64,000 nt of DNA from an uncultured Pseudoflavonifractor sp. (GTDB taxonomy: Bacteria > Bacillota > Clostridia > Oscillospirales > Oscillospiraceae), in NCBI RefSeq assembly GCF_944387275.1, contig NZ_CALXEG010000003.1:1-64000 (forward strand), given 5' to 3'. The position numbers and the translations under genes were made by a program. Below are positions 1 through 7,986 of this stretch, piece by piece. The stretch's first letter is position 1. Each line of letters starts with the position of its first letter. Below the pieces are notes generated by a model, which saw only the letters and a list, made by a program, of their open reading frames with translations, ran no database searches and was not told the DNA's origin.

Positions 1-380
1 TCCACCGTCACCTGGCCCTCCTCCATGGCCTCCAGCAGGGCGGACTGGGTGCGGCTGGTGGCCCGGTTGAGCTCGTCGGCCAGAAACAGGTTGCACAGCG
101 CCGCGCCGGGCTGGTACTCCATCTTCCCCGTCTCTTTATTATAGAGGGAGAAACCGGTGATGTCGGAGGGCATCACATCGGGGGTGAACTGCACCCGGTT
201 GTAGTCCAGGGACAGCGCACGGGAGAAGGCCAGGGCCATGGTGGTCTTGCCCACGCCGGGGATGTCCTCCAGCAGGATGTGCCCCCGGGCCAGGATGGCC
301 AGCAGGGCACGGGCGATCACCTCGTCCTTGCCCACCACCGCCTTCTTCACTTCCTGTAAGATATGTACTGCCTGGTTCAT
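1..380 (-). CDS. MoxR-family AAA+ ATPase, 3' end cut by window edge
   Basis: The frame opens at an ATG (378-380) behind a GAGGAG ribosome site and runs off the left edge, so only about 126 N-terminal residues are present. Visible are the Walker A loop GVGKTT (about residues 43-48), the family-typical stretch PSDITG, and the Walker B segment LFLADELNRA. MoxR ATPases act as chaperone-like remodelers, usually beside DUF58 and von Willebrand A-domain proteins; any such partner would lie beyond the left edge. The gene is transcribed away from rimP. Family assignment is secure; the substrate is unknown. Confidence 0.9.
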   Translation of the reverse strand, partial: MNQAVHILQEVKKAVVGKDEVIARALLAILARGHILLEDIPGVGKTTMALAFSRALSLDYNRVQFTPDVMPSDITGFSLYNKETGKMEYQPGAALCNLFLADELNRATSRTQSALLEAMEEGQVTV

Positions 381-453
381 GCCTTTTTCTCCTCATTTCC
401 CTTTTTATATATGTAGAATAATCCTTTATTTTACGGTTTATCCAATGCATATT

Positions 454-482
454 ATTTTAAGTACAATTTCAGTTCATGTCAA
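454..482 (-). promoter_or_regulatory. Sigma-A promoter for the MoxR gene
   Basis: On the minus strand there is TTGACA, a 17-base spacer and TAAAAT, ending about 75 bases before the MoxR start codon. The match is near consensus and the orientation fits. Confidence 0.6.
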
Positions 483-640
483 CGCGGAATACGCTGCCAG
501 GGCCTCCCGCCGTCCGCTTTCTCTGTAATGATATCGCTGCAAAGCGTAAAAATGTTGCAGGCCGGCTGTTTTTTCTCCTTCCAGCCTCCATTTCGTCCAT
601 TTTTACCTGCCCTCATCCTGTGAAAAAACAGGGAAAGGCC

Positions 641-669
641 TTGCAATGGAACGCGTTCCGTGGTATACT
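641..669 (+). promoter_or_regulatory. Promoter of the rimP-ribF operon with palindrome in the spacer
   Basis: TTGCAA (641-646), a 17-base spacer and TATACT (664-669). The spacer contains the perfect 12-base palindrome GGAACGCGTTCC at 648-659, a position where a bound repressor would block polymerase. The transcript would begin near 676, giving a leader of about 105 bases. Confidence 0.75.
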
Positions 670-695
670 GCGTATGATAGTAGAGGAAGTATGGT

Positions 696-750
696 GAGAG
701 TGGGGCTTTGCTCCGCTCTTTATTATTGAAAAAAACCGGTTTGGTTTTTT
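696..750 (+). promoter_or_regulatory. Two leader hairpins upstream of rimP
   Basis: The first hairpin (696-720) has arms GAGAGTGGGGC and GCTCCGCTCTT around a TTT loop and needs a few G-U pairs. The second (729-750) has perfect arms AAAAAACC and GGTTTTTT. The second resembles a weak intrinsic terminator, so attenuation of the operon is possible but not shown. Confidence 0.45.
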
Positions 751-780
751 CTGACATTTTATACCGAAGGAGGCTCCTCT

Positions 781-1236
781 ATGGCGAAAGTCACTGAGCT
801 GGTCCGGGCGCTGGCCCAGCCCATCGCGGCGGAAAACGGCTGCAGCATCTGGGATGTGGAGTATGTGCGTGAGGCGGGCACCTGGTTTCTCCGGGTCTAT
901 CTGGACAAGGAGGGCGGCGTAACCATCGACGACTGCGAGGCCGTGTCCCGGCCCCTGTCCGACGCCCTGGACGAGGCCGACCCCATCGAGGGCAGCTACA
1001 CCCTGGAGGTCTCCTCCGCAGGCATCGACCGGGTCCTCCGGCACCCGGAGCACTTCGACGCCTTCCTGGGCGCCGAGGTGGAGGTCCGCCTCTACCGCCC
1101 CGTGGAGGGCCGCAAGGACCATGTGGGCATTCTGAAAGGCTACGAGGACGGCGATGTGACGGTAGAGCTCCCCAAGGGAGCCGTGACCTTCCCCAAGAAG
1201 GACGTGGCCCAGGTGCGGCTGTACGTCCGTGTTTGA
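781..1236 (+). CDS. rimP: Ribosome maturation factor RimP
   Basis: This 151-residue protein matches RimP in length and in the two-domain layout: an N-terminal alpha/beta domain carrying LEVSSAGIDRVL (about 76-87) and a C-terminal SH3-like barrel with the conserved G-x-L pattern near residue 118. RimP acts on the 30S subunit in the cytoplasm, helping assembly of the head region. The start ATG follows AAGGAGG with normal spacing. It is the first gene of the operon that continues with nusA 47 bases downstream, the usual order in Firmicutes. Confidence 0.95.
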   Translation: MAKVTELVRALAQPIAAENGCSIWDVEYVREAGTWFLRVYLDKEGGVTIDDCEAVSRPLSDALDEADPIEGSYTLEVSSAGIDRVLRHPEHFDAFLGAEVEVRLYRPVEGRKDHVGILKGYEDGDVTVELPKGAVTFPKKDVAQVRLYVRV

Positions 1237-1283
1237 TTCCCCGCCGGGAATCCGTTATGGTATAAGGAGTTTGATGAAGGATT

Positions 1284-2477
1284 ATGGCTAAGAGAAATGC
1301 AAAGGCTCAGAAGAGCAATGAGCTGGACGGCAAGGAGTTCTTCGCCGCCATCGGCATGATCGAGCAGGAAAAGGGCATCCCCAAGAGCTATATGCTGGAG
1401 AAGATCACCCAGGCCCTGATCAGCGCCTACAAGCGGGACCATGAGGGCGCCGGCGACAACATCGTGGTGGACGCCAACGAGGAGAAGGGCGAGGTCCGCA
1501 TGTTCGTCAAGAAGGACGTGGTGGAGACCGTGGACAACCCCTTCACCGAGATCAGCCTTGCCGACGCCCGGATGCGCCTTCCCCACATCCAGCTGGGCGA
1601 CGTGGTGCGTATGGAGGTCAAGACCAAGGACTTTGGCCGTATCGCCGCCCAGACCGCCCGTCAGGTCATCATCCAGGGTATGCGCGAGGCCGAGCGGGGC
1701 ATGATTTATGATGAGTTCAGCTCCAAGGAGCACGAGCTGCTCACCGGCGTGGTCACCCGCATCGACCCCCGCTCCGGCTCCGCCAGCCTGCGCATCGGCT
1801 CGGGCAGCGAGGTCACTGAGGCCTTCCTGGCTGTGGGCGAGCAGGTCCGGGGCGAGACCATCCACGAGGGTGACCGGCTGAAGGTGTACGTGGTGGAGGT
1901 CCGCCGCTCCACCAAGGGCCCCCAGGTCCTCATCTCCCGCACCCACCCCGGCCTGGTCAAGCGCCTGTTCGAGCTGGAGGTGCCCGAGATCTACGACGGC
2001 ACCGTGGAGGTCAAGTCCATCGCCCGCGAGGCGGGCAGCCGCACCAAGCTGGCCGTCTGGTCCGCCGACCCCAACGTGGACCCCATCGGCGCCTGCGTGG
2101 GTCCCCGGGGCCAGCGCGTGAACAACATCGTGGAGGAGCTCAAGGGCGAGAAGGTGGACATCATCAAGTACTCCGACGACCCCGCCGAGTACGTGGCCGC
2201 CGCCCTCTCCCCCGCCGACGTCATCAGCGTCACCACCCTGGACGACGGCAAGAGCTGCCGCGTGGTGGTGCCTGACGACCAGCTGTCCCTGGCCATCGGC
2301 AAGGAGGGCCAGAACGCCCGCCTGGCCGCTAAGCTCACCGGCTTCAAGATCGACATCAAGCCCGCCTCCAACCCCGGCGGCGATGAGGACCAGGAGTCCG
2401 ACGAGGTCGTGGTGGACGACGTGCCCGTGGAGGCCGCCCAGACCGCCGAGGCCGCCGACGAGCCTCTGGACGTGTAA
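1284..2477 (+). CDS. nusA: Transcription termination/antitermination protein NusA
   Basis: NusA binds RNA polymerase and modulates pausing, intrinsic termination and antitermination. The 397-residue product has the N-terminal polymerase-binding domain (about 1-125), an S1 domain (about 135-200) and two KH domains with GPRGQRVNNIV (near 272) and IGKEGQNARLAAKLTG (near 335). A strongly acidic tail of about 45 residues follows; the repeat domains of enterobacterial NusA are absent, as usual in Firmicutes. The ATG is preceded by AAGGAG about 14 bases upstream. It is co-transcribed with rimP and ylxR. Confidence 0.97.
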   Translation: MAKRNAKAQKSNELDGKEFFAAIGMIEQEKGIPKSYMLEKITQALISAYKRDHEGAGDNIVVDANEEKGEVRMFVKKDVVETVDNPFTEISLADARMRLPHIQLGDVVRMEVKTKDFGRIAAQTARQVIIQGMREAERGMIYDEFSSKEHELLTGVVTRIDPRSGSASLRIGSGSEVTEAFLAVGEQVRGETIHEGDRLKVYVVEVRRSTKGPQVLISRTHPGLVKRLFELEVPEIYDGTVEVKSIAREAGSRTKLAVWSADPNVDPIGACVGPRGQRVNNIVEELKGEKVDIIKYSDDPAEYVAAALSPADVISVTTLDDGKSCRVVVPDDQLSLAIGKEGQNARLAAKLTGFKIDIKPASNPGGDEDQESDEVVVDDVPVEAAQTAEAADEPLDV

Positions 2478-2519
2478 TTTGATTTTCTGATTTTCCCGTG
2501 GAAAGGGGGCGCTTGTCCC

Positions 2520-2792
2520 ATGCCCAAAAAAATTCCCCTGCGCCAGTGCCTGGGCTGCCGGGAGATGAAGCCCAAGAAGGAGCTGATCCGTGTGGTCCGC
2601 TCCCCCGAGGGCGAGGTCTCCCTGGACTTCAAGGGCAAAAAGCCTGGCCGGGGCGCTTACGTCTGCCCCAACCCCGAGTGCCTGAAAAAGGCCCGAAAGG
2701 CCAAGGCGCTGGAGCGCGCCTTCTCCGCCCCCCTGCCCGACGAGGTATGGGACGCCCTGGAGGCGCAGATGAAGGAGGCCCCCGATGTCTAA
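2520..2792 (+). CDS. rnpM: RnpM/YlxR, RNase P modulator (DUF448)
   Basis: A 90-residue basic protein with the YlxR hallmarks RQCLGCREMKPKKEL at the N-terminus and GRGAYVC near the middle. In Bacillus subtilis YlxR (RnpM) binds RNase P RNA and tunes its activity; this role is carried over from the family. It sits between nusA and the L7Ae-like gene, the conserved position, and its last 8 bases overlap the next start codon, suggesting translational coupling. The start follows GAAAGGGGG. Confidence 0.92.
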   Translation: MPKKIPLRQCLGCREMKPKKELIRVVRSPEGEVSLDFKGKKPGRGAYVCPNPECLKKARKAKALERAFSAPLPDEVWDALEAQMKEAPDV

Positions 2793-3363
2793 CGCCATTC
2801 TCTCTCTCATCGGCCTGTGCAAGAAGGCAGGACGGCTGGAGGTGGGCGAGGAGCCGGTGGGCGCGGCCGCCCGCGCCCACCACGCCAAGCTGCTTCTGGT
2901 GGCCGCCGACGCCGCCGACAACACCCGCCGCCGCTGCGCCCATTTCGCCGAGGCGGGCGCCGTCCCCTGGACGGAGCTGCCCTTCTCCAAGGCGGAGCTG
3001 GGCGGCACCGTGGGCCGCAGTTCCTGCGCCCTGGTGGCCGTCACCGACATCGGCTTTGCCTCTTCCCTGGCCGCCAAGCTGGCCCTGCTGGACCAGGCCC
3101 GGTACGGCGAGCTGTCCGCCGCCCTGGACACCAAGGCCCAGAAGGCCCTCCAGCGGCAGAAGGAGCAGCGCCAGCACGAGAAAAATCTCCGTGAGGGCAA
3201 GCGCAAGCCCTGGGCCGCGCCCCCAAAAGAGCAGAAAGCCCCGCCCGCCCCGTCCAACCCCCCCCTGCGCTCCTCCCCCGCCCCCTCCGGGCGGCCCAAG
3301 GTGCCCAAGGGTAAACTGCAGGTCAAGGGCGGACTCCACCGGGGCCCCAAGCCCAAGGCATGA
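2785..3363 (+). CDS. L7Ae/L30e-family RNA-binding protein (YlxQ type) with long basic tail
   Basis: Residues 1 to about 100 form the L7Ae/L30e fold typical of YlxQ, an RNA-binding protein of unclear function encoded between ylxR and infB. The opening [24 protein letters not shown] is characteristic. The product has 192 residues, about twice the usual YlxQ length: from about residue 110 it continues as a Lys/Arg/Pro/Ala-rich, probably disordered tail, ending in repeated lysine-proline groups. The tail could add nonspecific RNA binding. The start overlaps ylxR by 8 bases. Confidence 0.85.
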   Translation: MSNAILSLIGLCKKAGRLEVGEEPVGAAARAHHAKLLLVAADAADNTRRRCAHFAEAGAVPWTELPFSKAELGGTVGRSSCALVAVTDIGFASSLAAKLALLDQARYGELSAALDTKAQKALQRQKEQRQHEKNLREGKRKPWAAPPKEQKAPPAPSNPPLRSSPAPSGRPKVPKGKLQVKGGLHRGPKPKA

Positions 3364-3475
3364 ACAAGGTTTTCCCGCCGCTGCGGCGGTTTCCCATAGA
3401 GAACGTATCCGTTTCGAGCAGAGAGCTTGTTCCAATAAGAAAGCGCAGGGAACCCTGCCTGCGTTTTCCTATTGG
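3363..3475 (+). ncRNA. Putative structured leader between ylxQ and infB
   Basis: Three nested elements can be drawn. AACAAG (3363-3368) pairs with CTTGTT (3426-3431), enclosing a GC hairpin CCGCCGC/GCGGCGG. Directly after, CCAATA (3432-3437) pairs with TATTGG (3470-3475) and encloses CGCAGG (3444-3449) with CCTGCG (3458-3463). The reading frame through this stretch does not resemble IF-2. It may be a cis-regulatory leader or a dispersed repeat; I cannot assign a known family. Confidence 0.45.
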
Positions 3476-3503
3476 TGCAGGCTCCACAATGGAGGTGGCT
3501 CAT

Positions 3504-5903
3504 TTGCTGAACAAATACCGTGTGCACGAGGTCGCCAAGGACTTCAAAATGAACTCCAAGGATATCGCCGATATCCTCACCAAGTACGCGACCACGCCCA
3601 AGAACCATATGCAGGTGCTGGAGGACAGAGAGCTGTCCATCATCTTTGAGTATCTGACCCAGCACCACCAGGTGGACAGCATCGAGAGCATTTATGCCGA
3701 TGTGTACCACGAGCCCAAGAAGGCGGAGGCCCCCAAGGCCGCCCCCGCCCAGAACCAGCAGGGCGCCAAGCAGCCCAAGGACGCTCCCAAGGCGCAGGCT
3801 CCCCAGCAGCAGGCCCAGCGGCCCGCTGCCCAGCAGAACCAGAATCAGAACCAGAACCAGCAGCGGCCTCAGCAGCAGGCCCAGCCCCAGCAACAGACCC
3901 AGGACCGCCGTCCCACCACCCGCGTGCCCGAGAAGAAGGTGGTGGACACCCGCAAGAGCGGCAACGTGAACCTGGAGAAGTACGACGAGCGCCTGGAGTC
4001 CTTCACCTCCGAGCGCCAGCAGCAGGGCGGCGGCAAGCAGAAGTTCCAGGGCCGCAACCAGCGCCGGAACAACAGCTTCCAGGGCAACAAGCGCCGGGCT
4101 GAGGAGCAGGAGAAGATGCGCCGGCTCCAGGCCGAGATCGCCAAGAAGCACCCCACCGTGGTCAAGATCCCCGACGAGATCGGCGTGGGCGAGCTGGCCA
4201 GCCGGATGAAGAAGACCGGCGCCGAGGTGGTCAAGTGCCTGATCAAGAACGGCGTCATGGCCTCCCTGAGCGACATCATCGACTTCGACACCGCCGCCAT
4301 CATCGCGGAAGAGATGGGCTGCAAGGTGGAGAAGGAAGTCATCGTCACCATCGAGGAGAAGCTCATCGACACCGCCGAGGACAAGGCGGAGGACCTGGTG
4401 CCCCGCGCCCCCGTGGTGGTGGTCATGGGCCACGTCGACCACGGCAAGACCTCCCTGCTGGACTATATCCGCAACGCCCACGTGGCGGCCGGCGAGGCCG
4501 GCGGCATCACCCAGCACATCGGCGCCTATCAGGTGGACGTCCAGGGCAAGCCCATCACCTTCCTGGACACCCCCGGCCACGAGGCCTTCACCGCCATGCG
4601 TGCCCGCGGCGCCATGATCACCGACGTGGCCATCCTGGTGGTGGCCGCCGACGACGGCATCATGCCCCAGACCGTGGAGTCCATCAACCACGCCAAGGCC
4701 GCCAATATCCCCATCATCGTGGCCATCAACAAGATGGATAAGCCCACCGCCAACCCCGAGCGCATCAAGGAGCAGCTCACCAAGTACGAGCTGGTGCCCG
4801 AGGAGTGGGGCGGCGAGACCATCATCTGCCCCATCTCCGCCAAGACCGGCGAGGGCATCGACAACCTGCTGGAGATGGTCAACCTGACCGCCGAGATGCA
4901 GGAGCTGAAGGCCAACCCCAACCGCTCCGCCCACGGCGCCGTCATCGAGGCCCGGCTGGACAAGGGCCGCGGCCCCGTGGCCACCCTGCTGGTGCAGAAC
5001 GGCACCCTCCACCAGGGCGACATCATCATCGCCGGCACCGCTGTGGGCCGTGTCCGCGCCATGACCAACGCCCGGGGCGAGAAGGTCACCGAGGCCGGTC
5101 CCTCCGTGCCTGTTGAGATCATCGGTATGAGCGAGGTGCCCGGCGCCGGCGACGACTTCCACGCCGTGGCCGACGAGCGCATGGCCCGCGAGCTGGTGGA
5201 GCAGCGCAAGCACGACCAGAAGATGGCTGCCTCCGGCGGCGTGAAGCAGAAGGTCAGCCTGGACGATCTGTTCAGCCAGATCCAGCAGGGCGAGATCAAG
5301 GATCTGAACGTCATCGTCAAGGCCGACGTCCAGGGCTCCGCAGAGGCGGTGAAGTCCTCCCTGGAGAAGCTGTCCAACGACGAGGTCCGGGTGCGGGTCA
5401 TCCACTGCGCCGTGGGCGCCATCAGCGAGAGCGACGTCATGCTGGCCACCACCTCCAACGCCATCATCGTGGGCTTCAACGTCCGCCCCGACAACAACGC
5501 CAAGGAGACCGCCGCCCGCAACAAGGTGGATATGCGGATGTACCGCGTGATTTATGACTGCATCGAGGAGATCGAGACCGCCATGAAGGGCATGCTGGCC
5601 CCCAAGTTCAAGGAGGTCTTCCTGGGTCAGGCCGAGGTCCGCGAGGTGTTCCGTATCACCGGCGTGGGTATGGTGGCCGGCTGCTATGTCACCAACGGCA
5701 AGATGCAGCGCGGCGCTCAGATGCGTCTCCTGCGGGACAACATCGTCATCTACGACGGCTCTATCGCCTCCCTCCAGCGCTTCAAGGACAGCGTGAAGGA
5801 GGTCGCCCAGGGCTACGAGTGCGGTATTACCTTCGAGAAGTTCCAGGACATCAAGCAGGGCGACGTCATCGAAGCCTACCTGATGGAACAGATTGAGGTG
5901 TAA
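3504..5903 (+). CDS. infB: Translation initiation factor IF-2
   Basis: IF-2 is the GTPase that places initiator tRNA on the 30S subunit and promotes 70S joining. I place the start at TTG 3504, giving 799 residues: GGAGGT lies 7 bases upstream and the protein then opens with [13 protein letters not shown], the usual IF-2 N-terminus. An in-frame ATG at 3489 overlaps that ribosome site, and the open frame back to 3360 encodes non-IF-2 sequence. An IF2_N domain is followed by a Gln/Pro/Ala-rich linker (about 75-145), a second IF2_N domain, and the G domain with [11 protein letters not shown] (near 308), DTPGHEAF and NKMDKP, then the beta-barrel and C-terminal domains. Confidence 0.97.
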   Translation: MLNKYRVHEVAKDFKMNSKDIADILTKYATTPKNHMQVLEDRELSIIFEYLTQHHQVDSIESIYADVYHEPKKAEAPKAAPAQNQQGAKQPKDAPKAQAPQQQAQRPAAQQNQNQNQNQQRPQQQAQPQQQTQDRRPTTRVPEKKVVDTRKSGNVNLEKYDERLESFTSERQQQGGGKQKFQGRNQRRNNSFQGNKRRAEEQEKMRRLQAEIAKKHPTVVKIPDEIGVGELASRMKKTGAEVVKCLIKNGVMASLSDIIDFDTAAIIAEEMGCKVEKEVIVTIEEKLIDTAEDKAEDLVPRAPVVVVMGHVDHGKTSLLDYIRNAHVAAGEAGGITQHIGAYQVDVQGKPITFLDTPGHEAFTAMRARGAMITDVAILVVAADDGIMPQTVESINHAKAANIPIIVAINKMDKPTANPERIKEQLTKYELVPEEWGGETIICPISAKTGEGIDNLLEMVNLTAEMQELKANPNRSAHGAVIEARLDKGRGPVATLLVQNGTLHQGDIIIAGTAVGRVRAMTNARGEKVTEAGPSVPVEIIGMSEVPGAGDDFHAVADERMARELVEQRKHDQKMAASGGVKQKVSLDDLFSQIQQGEIKDLNVIVKADVQGSAEAVKSSLEKLSNDEVRVRVIHCAVGAISESDVMLATTSNAIIVGFNVRPDNNAKETAARNKVDMRMYRVIYDCIEEIETAMKGMLAPKFKEVFLGQAEVREVFRITGVGMVAGCYVTNGKMQRGAQMRLLRDNIVIYDGSIASLQRFKDSVKEVAQGYECGITFEKFQDIKQGDVIEAYLMEQIEV

Positions 5904-5936
5904 CCCCTCATTTTTCTCATTCTACAAGACCCCAAA

Positions 5937-5970
5937 AGCAGGGCGGGCGTTTTCGCCCGCCCTGCTTTGC
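5937..5970 (+). terminator. Intrinsic terminator-like hairpin after infB
   Basis: Arms AGCAGGGCGGGCG and CGCCCGCCCTGCT flank a TTTT loop; the tail TTGCTTATTT is only moderately T-rich. It lies inside the operon, so it probably reduces rather than abolishes read-through into rbfA. Confidence 0.7.
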
Positions 5971-5995
5971 TTATTTGTCTCCCCTGGAGGTCCCC

Positions 5996-6406
5996 ATGAG
6001 CTGTGTATATCTCCTAGCCGCCTCCCATTCCCTGCCCCTCTACGACTCCGGCATCAGCCGCCTCCGCACCGTGAAGGCGGGCGGTATGACTGTCACAGTG
6101 GAGGAGGACGGCTTCTCCGTGCAGGATCATGAATACTACCGCCAGGCGGTGGATTGCCTGGCGCTGGACATGCAGCCCTGCCGGTATGAGCTGAACCTGT
6201 ACCCCACCCAGGAGGACGCCGCACAGCTGCGGGCCTATCTGTCAAAAAACTGCGCCCGCGGTGAGACTGTGGAGCTGTGGCACCTCTGGGTGGGCGGCGG
6301 GGTGCACAGGATACGCCGTTTCTCCGGCCCTCTGTCCGCTTTGGCGCAGGACACGCTGGAGCAGCTGGAGGAACACCAGCAGACCTGCCTGATCATTGCA
6401 ATATAG
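5996..6406 (+). CDS. Unrecognised 136-residue protein between infB and rbfA
   Basis: I do not recognise this family. ATG 5996 is chosen because GGAGG lies 7 bases upstream; an earlier in-frame ATG (5975) has no site. The 136-residue product has no signal peptide or membrane segment. It is of mixed composition, with cysteines at about residues 3, 47, 54, 80 and 131 and a WHLWVGGGVHRI stretch near 89-100. Codon use matches the neighbours, so it is likely a real gene. A GC hairpin (about 6408-6437) without a T tail follows it. Its place inside the translation operon suggests co-expression, not a proven function. Confidence 0.7.
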   Translation: MSCVYLLAASHSLPLYDSGISRLRTVKAGGMTVTVEEDGFSVQDHEYYRQAVDCLALDMQPCRYELNLYPTQEDAAQLRAYLSKNCARGETVELWHLWVGGGVHRIRRFSGPLSALAQDTLEQLEEHQQTCLIIAI

Positions 6407-6459
6407 CGCGGAGGCCCTTTCGGGCGCCTCCCCGCTCACTTATGAAAGGAGATCCGATC

Positions 6460-6849
6460 ATGTCGAGCAATCGAATCGGACGCATCAACGAAGAAATCCA
6501 GCGTGAGCTCTCCGGCCTCATCCGCACGGTGAAGGACCCCAGAGTCCACGGGCTGGTCTCTATCACGGCGGTGGACACCACCACCGACCTGCGGTATGCC
6601 AAGGTCCACGTCAGCGTGCTGGACAAGAGCGACGTCAATGAGGTGGTCAAGGGCCTCAAATCCGCCGCAGGCTACCTCCGCCGGGAGCTGGGCGCCGCCC
6701 TCTCCCTGCGGTACACCCCGGAGCTGATCTTTGAGAAAGACGACTCCATGGCCCAGGGCGCTCACATTCTGAGCATGCTGCGGGACCCCGAGGTGGTCAA
6801 GCCAGCCAATCCCGCCAACGCCCACATTAATCTGGACAGCGAGGAGTGA
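6460..6849 (+). CDS. rbfA: Ribosome-binding factor A
   Basis: The 129-residue product shows the single KH-type domain of RbfA, with NRIGRINEEIQRELSGLI at the start, KDPRVHGLVSIT in the first third and LRYTPELIFEKDDS in the last. RbfA assists late 30S maturation and 16S 5'-end processing. The start is the ATG at 6460, 8 bases after AAAGGAG; an ATG at 6442 precedes the ribosome site and is unlikely. It is followed after 6 bases by nrnA. Confidence 0.95.
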   Translation: MSSNRIGRINEEIQRELSGLIRTVKDPRVHGLVSITAVDTTTDLRYAKVHVSVLDKSDVNEVVKGLKSAAGYLRRELGAALSLRYTPELIFEKDDSMAQGAHILSMLRDPEVVKPANPANAHINLDSEE

Positions 6850-6855
6850 AGTCCC

Positions 6856-7803
6856 ATGACCTATACGGAAGCCGCTGAACTGCTGCGGCGTCAGGACGAT
6901 ATTCTCATTCTCACCCACCGCCGGCCCGACGGCGACACCATCGGCTGCGGCGTGGGCCTGTGCGCCGCCCTGCGGGAGCTGGGCAAGACTGCCTGGCTCC
7001 TGCCCAACGCCGATGCCACCAGCCTCTTTACCCCCTATCTGGAGGGCTATCTGGCCCCTGACGGGTTCTCCCCCGCCTTTGTAGTCAGCGTGGACATCGC
7101 GGGCCGGGGGCTGTTCCCTGAAAATGCCCGCTGCTGGCTGGACAAGGGCGTGGACCTGGCCATCGACCACCACCCCTCCAACGAGGGCTTCGGCAGGGAG
7201 AACTGCGTGGACCCGGGCCGGGCCGCCTGCGGCGAGCTCATCTATGATATCATCCGCCAGTGGGGGCCTGTGTCCCCTGCCGCCGCCCTGGCCCTGTACC
7301 TGGCCGTGTCCACCGACACGGGCTGCTTCCTCTACAGCAACACCACCTCCGGCACTCACCGGGTGGCCGCCGCCCTGATGGACACCGGCATCGACTACCG
7401 CAGCGTCAATAAGCGCCACTTCCGCACCAAGAGCTTCAAGCGCCTGCGGCTGGAGAGCATGATCACCGAGGGCATGGAGCTCTTCGACAACGGCACCATC
7501 GCCATCGCCGCCGTCACCCTGGAGATGATGAGGGCCCTGGACGCCCACGAGGAGGACGCCGAGGACATCGCCGCCTTTGCCGGACAGGTGGAGGGGGTGG
7601 AGACCGCCGTCACTATCCGGGAGCTGCGGCCCGGAGAGTGCAAGCTCTCCGTCCGCACGGCCGCAGGGCTCAACGCCTCGGCGGTATGTGCCCTGCTGGG
7701 CGGCGGCGGACACGCCGCTGCCGCCGGATGCTCGGTGATGGGCTCCGTCTCCGACGCCAAGACCGCCATTCTGGACGCCATCCACCAGATCCAGCAGGGC
7801 TGA
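6856..7803 (+). CDS. nrnA: DHH/DHHA1 phosphoesterase (NrnA-type nanoRNase/pAp phosphatase)
   Basis: NrnA enzymes degrade 2-5-mer RNA and dephosphorylate 3'-phosphoadenosine-5'-phosphate in the cytoplasm. The 315-residue length fits. The DHH domain shows LTHRRPDGDTIG (about 20-31), VVSVDIAG, and AIDHHPSN (near 103), which supply the two-metal site. The DHHA1 domain ends with the glycine-rich GGGGHAAAAGCS. Its position between rbfA and truB is conserved in Firmicutes. Biochemical specificity is inferred from the family. Confidence 0.92.
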   Translation: MTYTEAAELLRRQDDILILTHRRPDGDTIGCGVGLCAALRELGKTAWLLPNADATSLFTPYLEGYLAPDGFSPAFVVSVDIAGRGLFPENARCWLDKGVDLAIDHHPSNEGFGRENCVDPGRAACGELIYDIIRQWGPVSPAAALALYLAVSTDTGCFLYSNTTSGTHRVAAALMDTGIDYRSVNKRHFRTKSFKRLRLESMITEGMELFDNGTIAIAAVTLEMMRALDAHEEDAEDIAAFAGQVEGVETAVTIRELRPGECKLSVRTAAGLNASAVCALLGGGGHAAAAGCSVMGSVSDAKTAILDAIHQIQQG

Positions 7804-7813
7804 GGAGGCCGGA

Positions 7814-7984
7814 ATGCCGAACGGAATCATTGTGATTGACAAGCCCGCCGGATGGACCGCGTCGGACCACGCCCTTGTGGAACGCGCCGCCGCTGAAGCA
7901 GCGGCGCTTATCCCGGCGGGCGGCTCCTCCTTTTCGCGCCGCACCCGCTGCGCTGGGCTGCGCCGCGAGTTTACGGAGGGCTGA
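7814..7984 (+). pseudogene. Partial duplicate of the truB 5' end in a 56-codon frame
   Basis: The first 17 codons repeat the TruB N-terminus (NGIIVIDKPAGWT). 27 bases are identical to truB and the codons before them differ mostly synonymously (AAC/AAT, ATC/ATT, ATT/ATC). After the Trp-Thr codons the similarity ends and the frame continues with Ala/Arg-rich sequence to a TGA two bases before the real truB start. It has its own GAGGAGG ribosome site. The non-truB part holds GC-rich inverted repeats. It looks like the remnant of an insertion or homeologous recombination; the short peptide might be translated. Confidence 0.75.
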
Positions 7985-7986
7985 GT

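Larger units (their letters stand above)
381..780. other. Divergent intergenic region between MoxR gene and rimP
   Basis: This 400-base gap holds the minus-strand MoxR promoter (454-482), the plus-strand rimP promoter (641-669) and two leader hairpins (696-750). The stretch from about 483 to 640 shows no convincing gene or RNA. Confidence 0.6.

Noticed and set aside
1140..5405. Minus-strand open frame of 1421 codons opposite nusA-infB
   Set aside because: Composition (Leu/Gly/His/Val runs) is that of a GC-rich antisense shadow, and the plus strand holds clear nusA, ylxR, ylxQ and infB.
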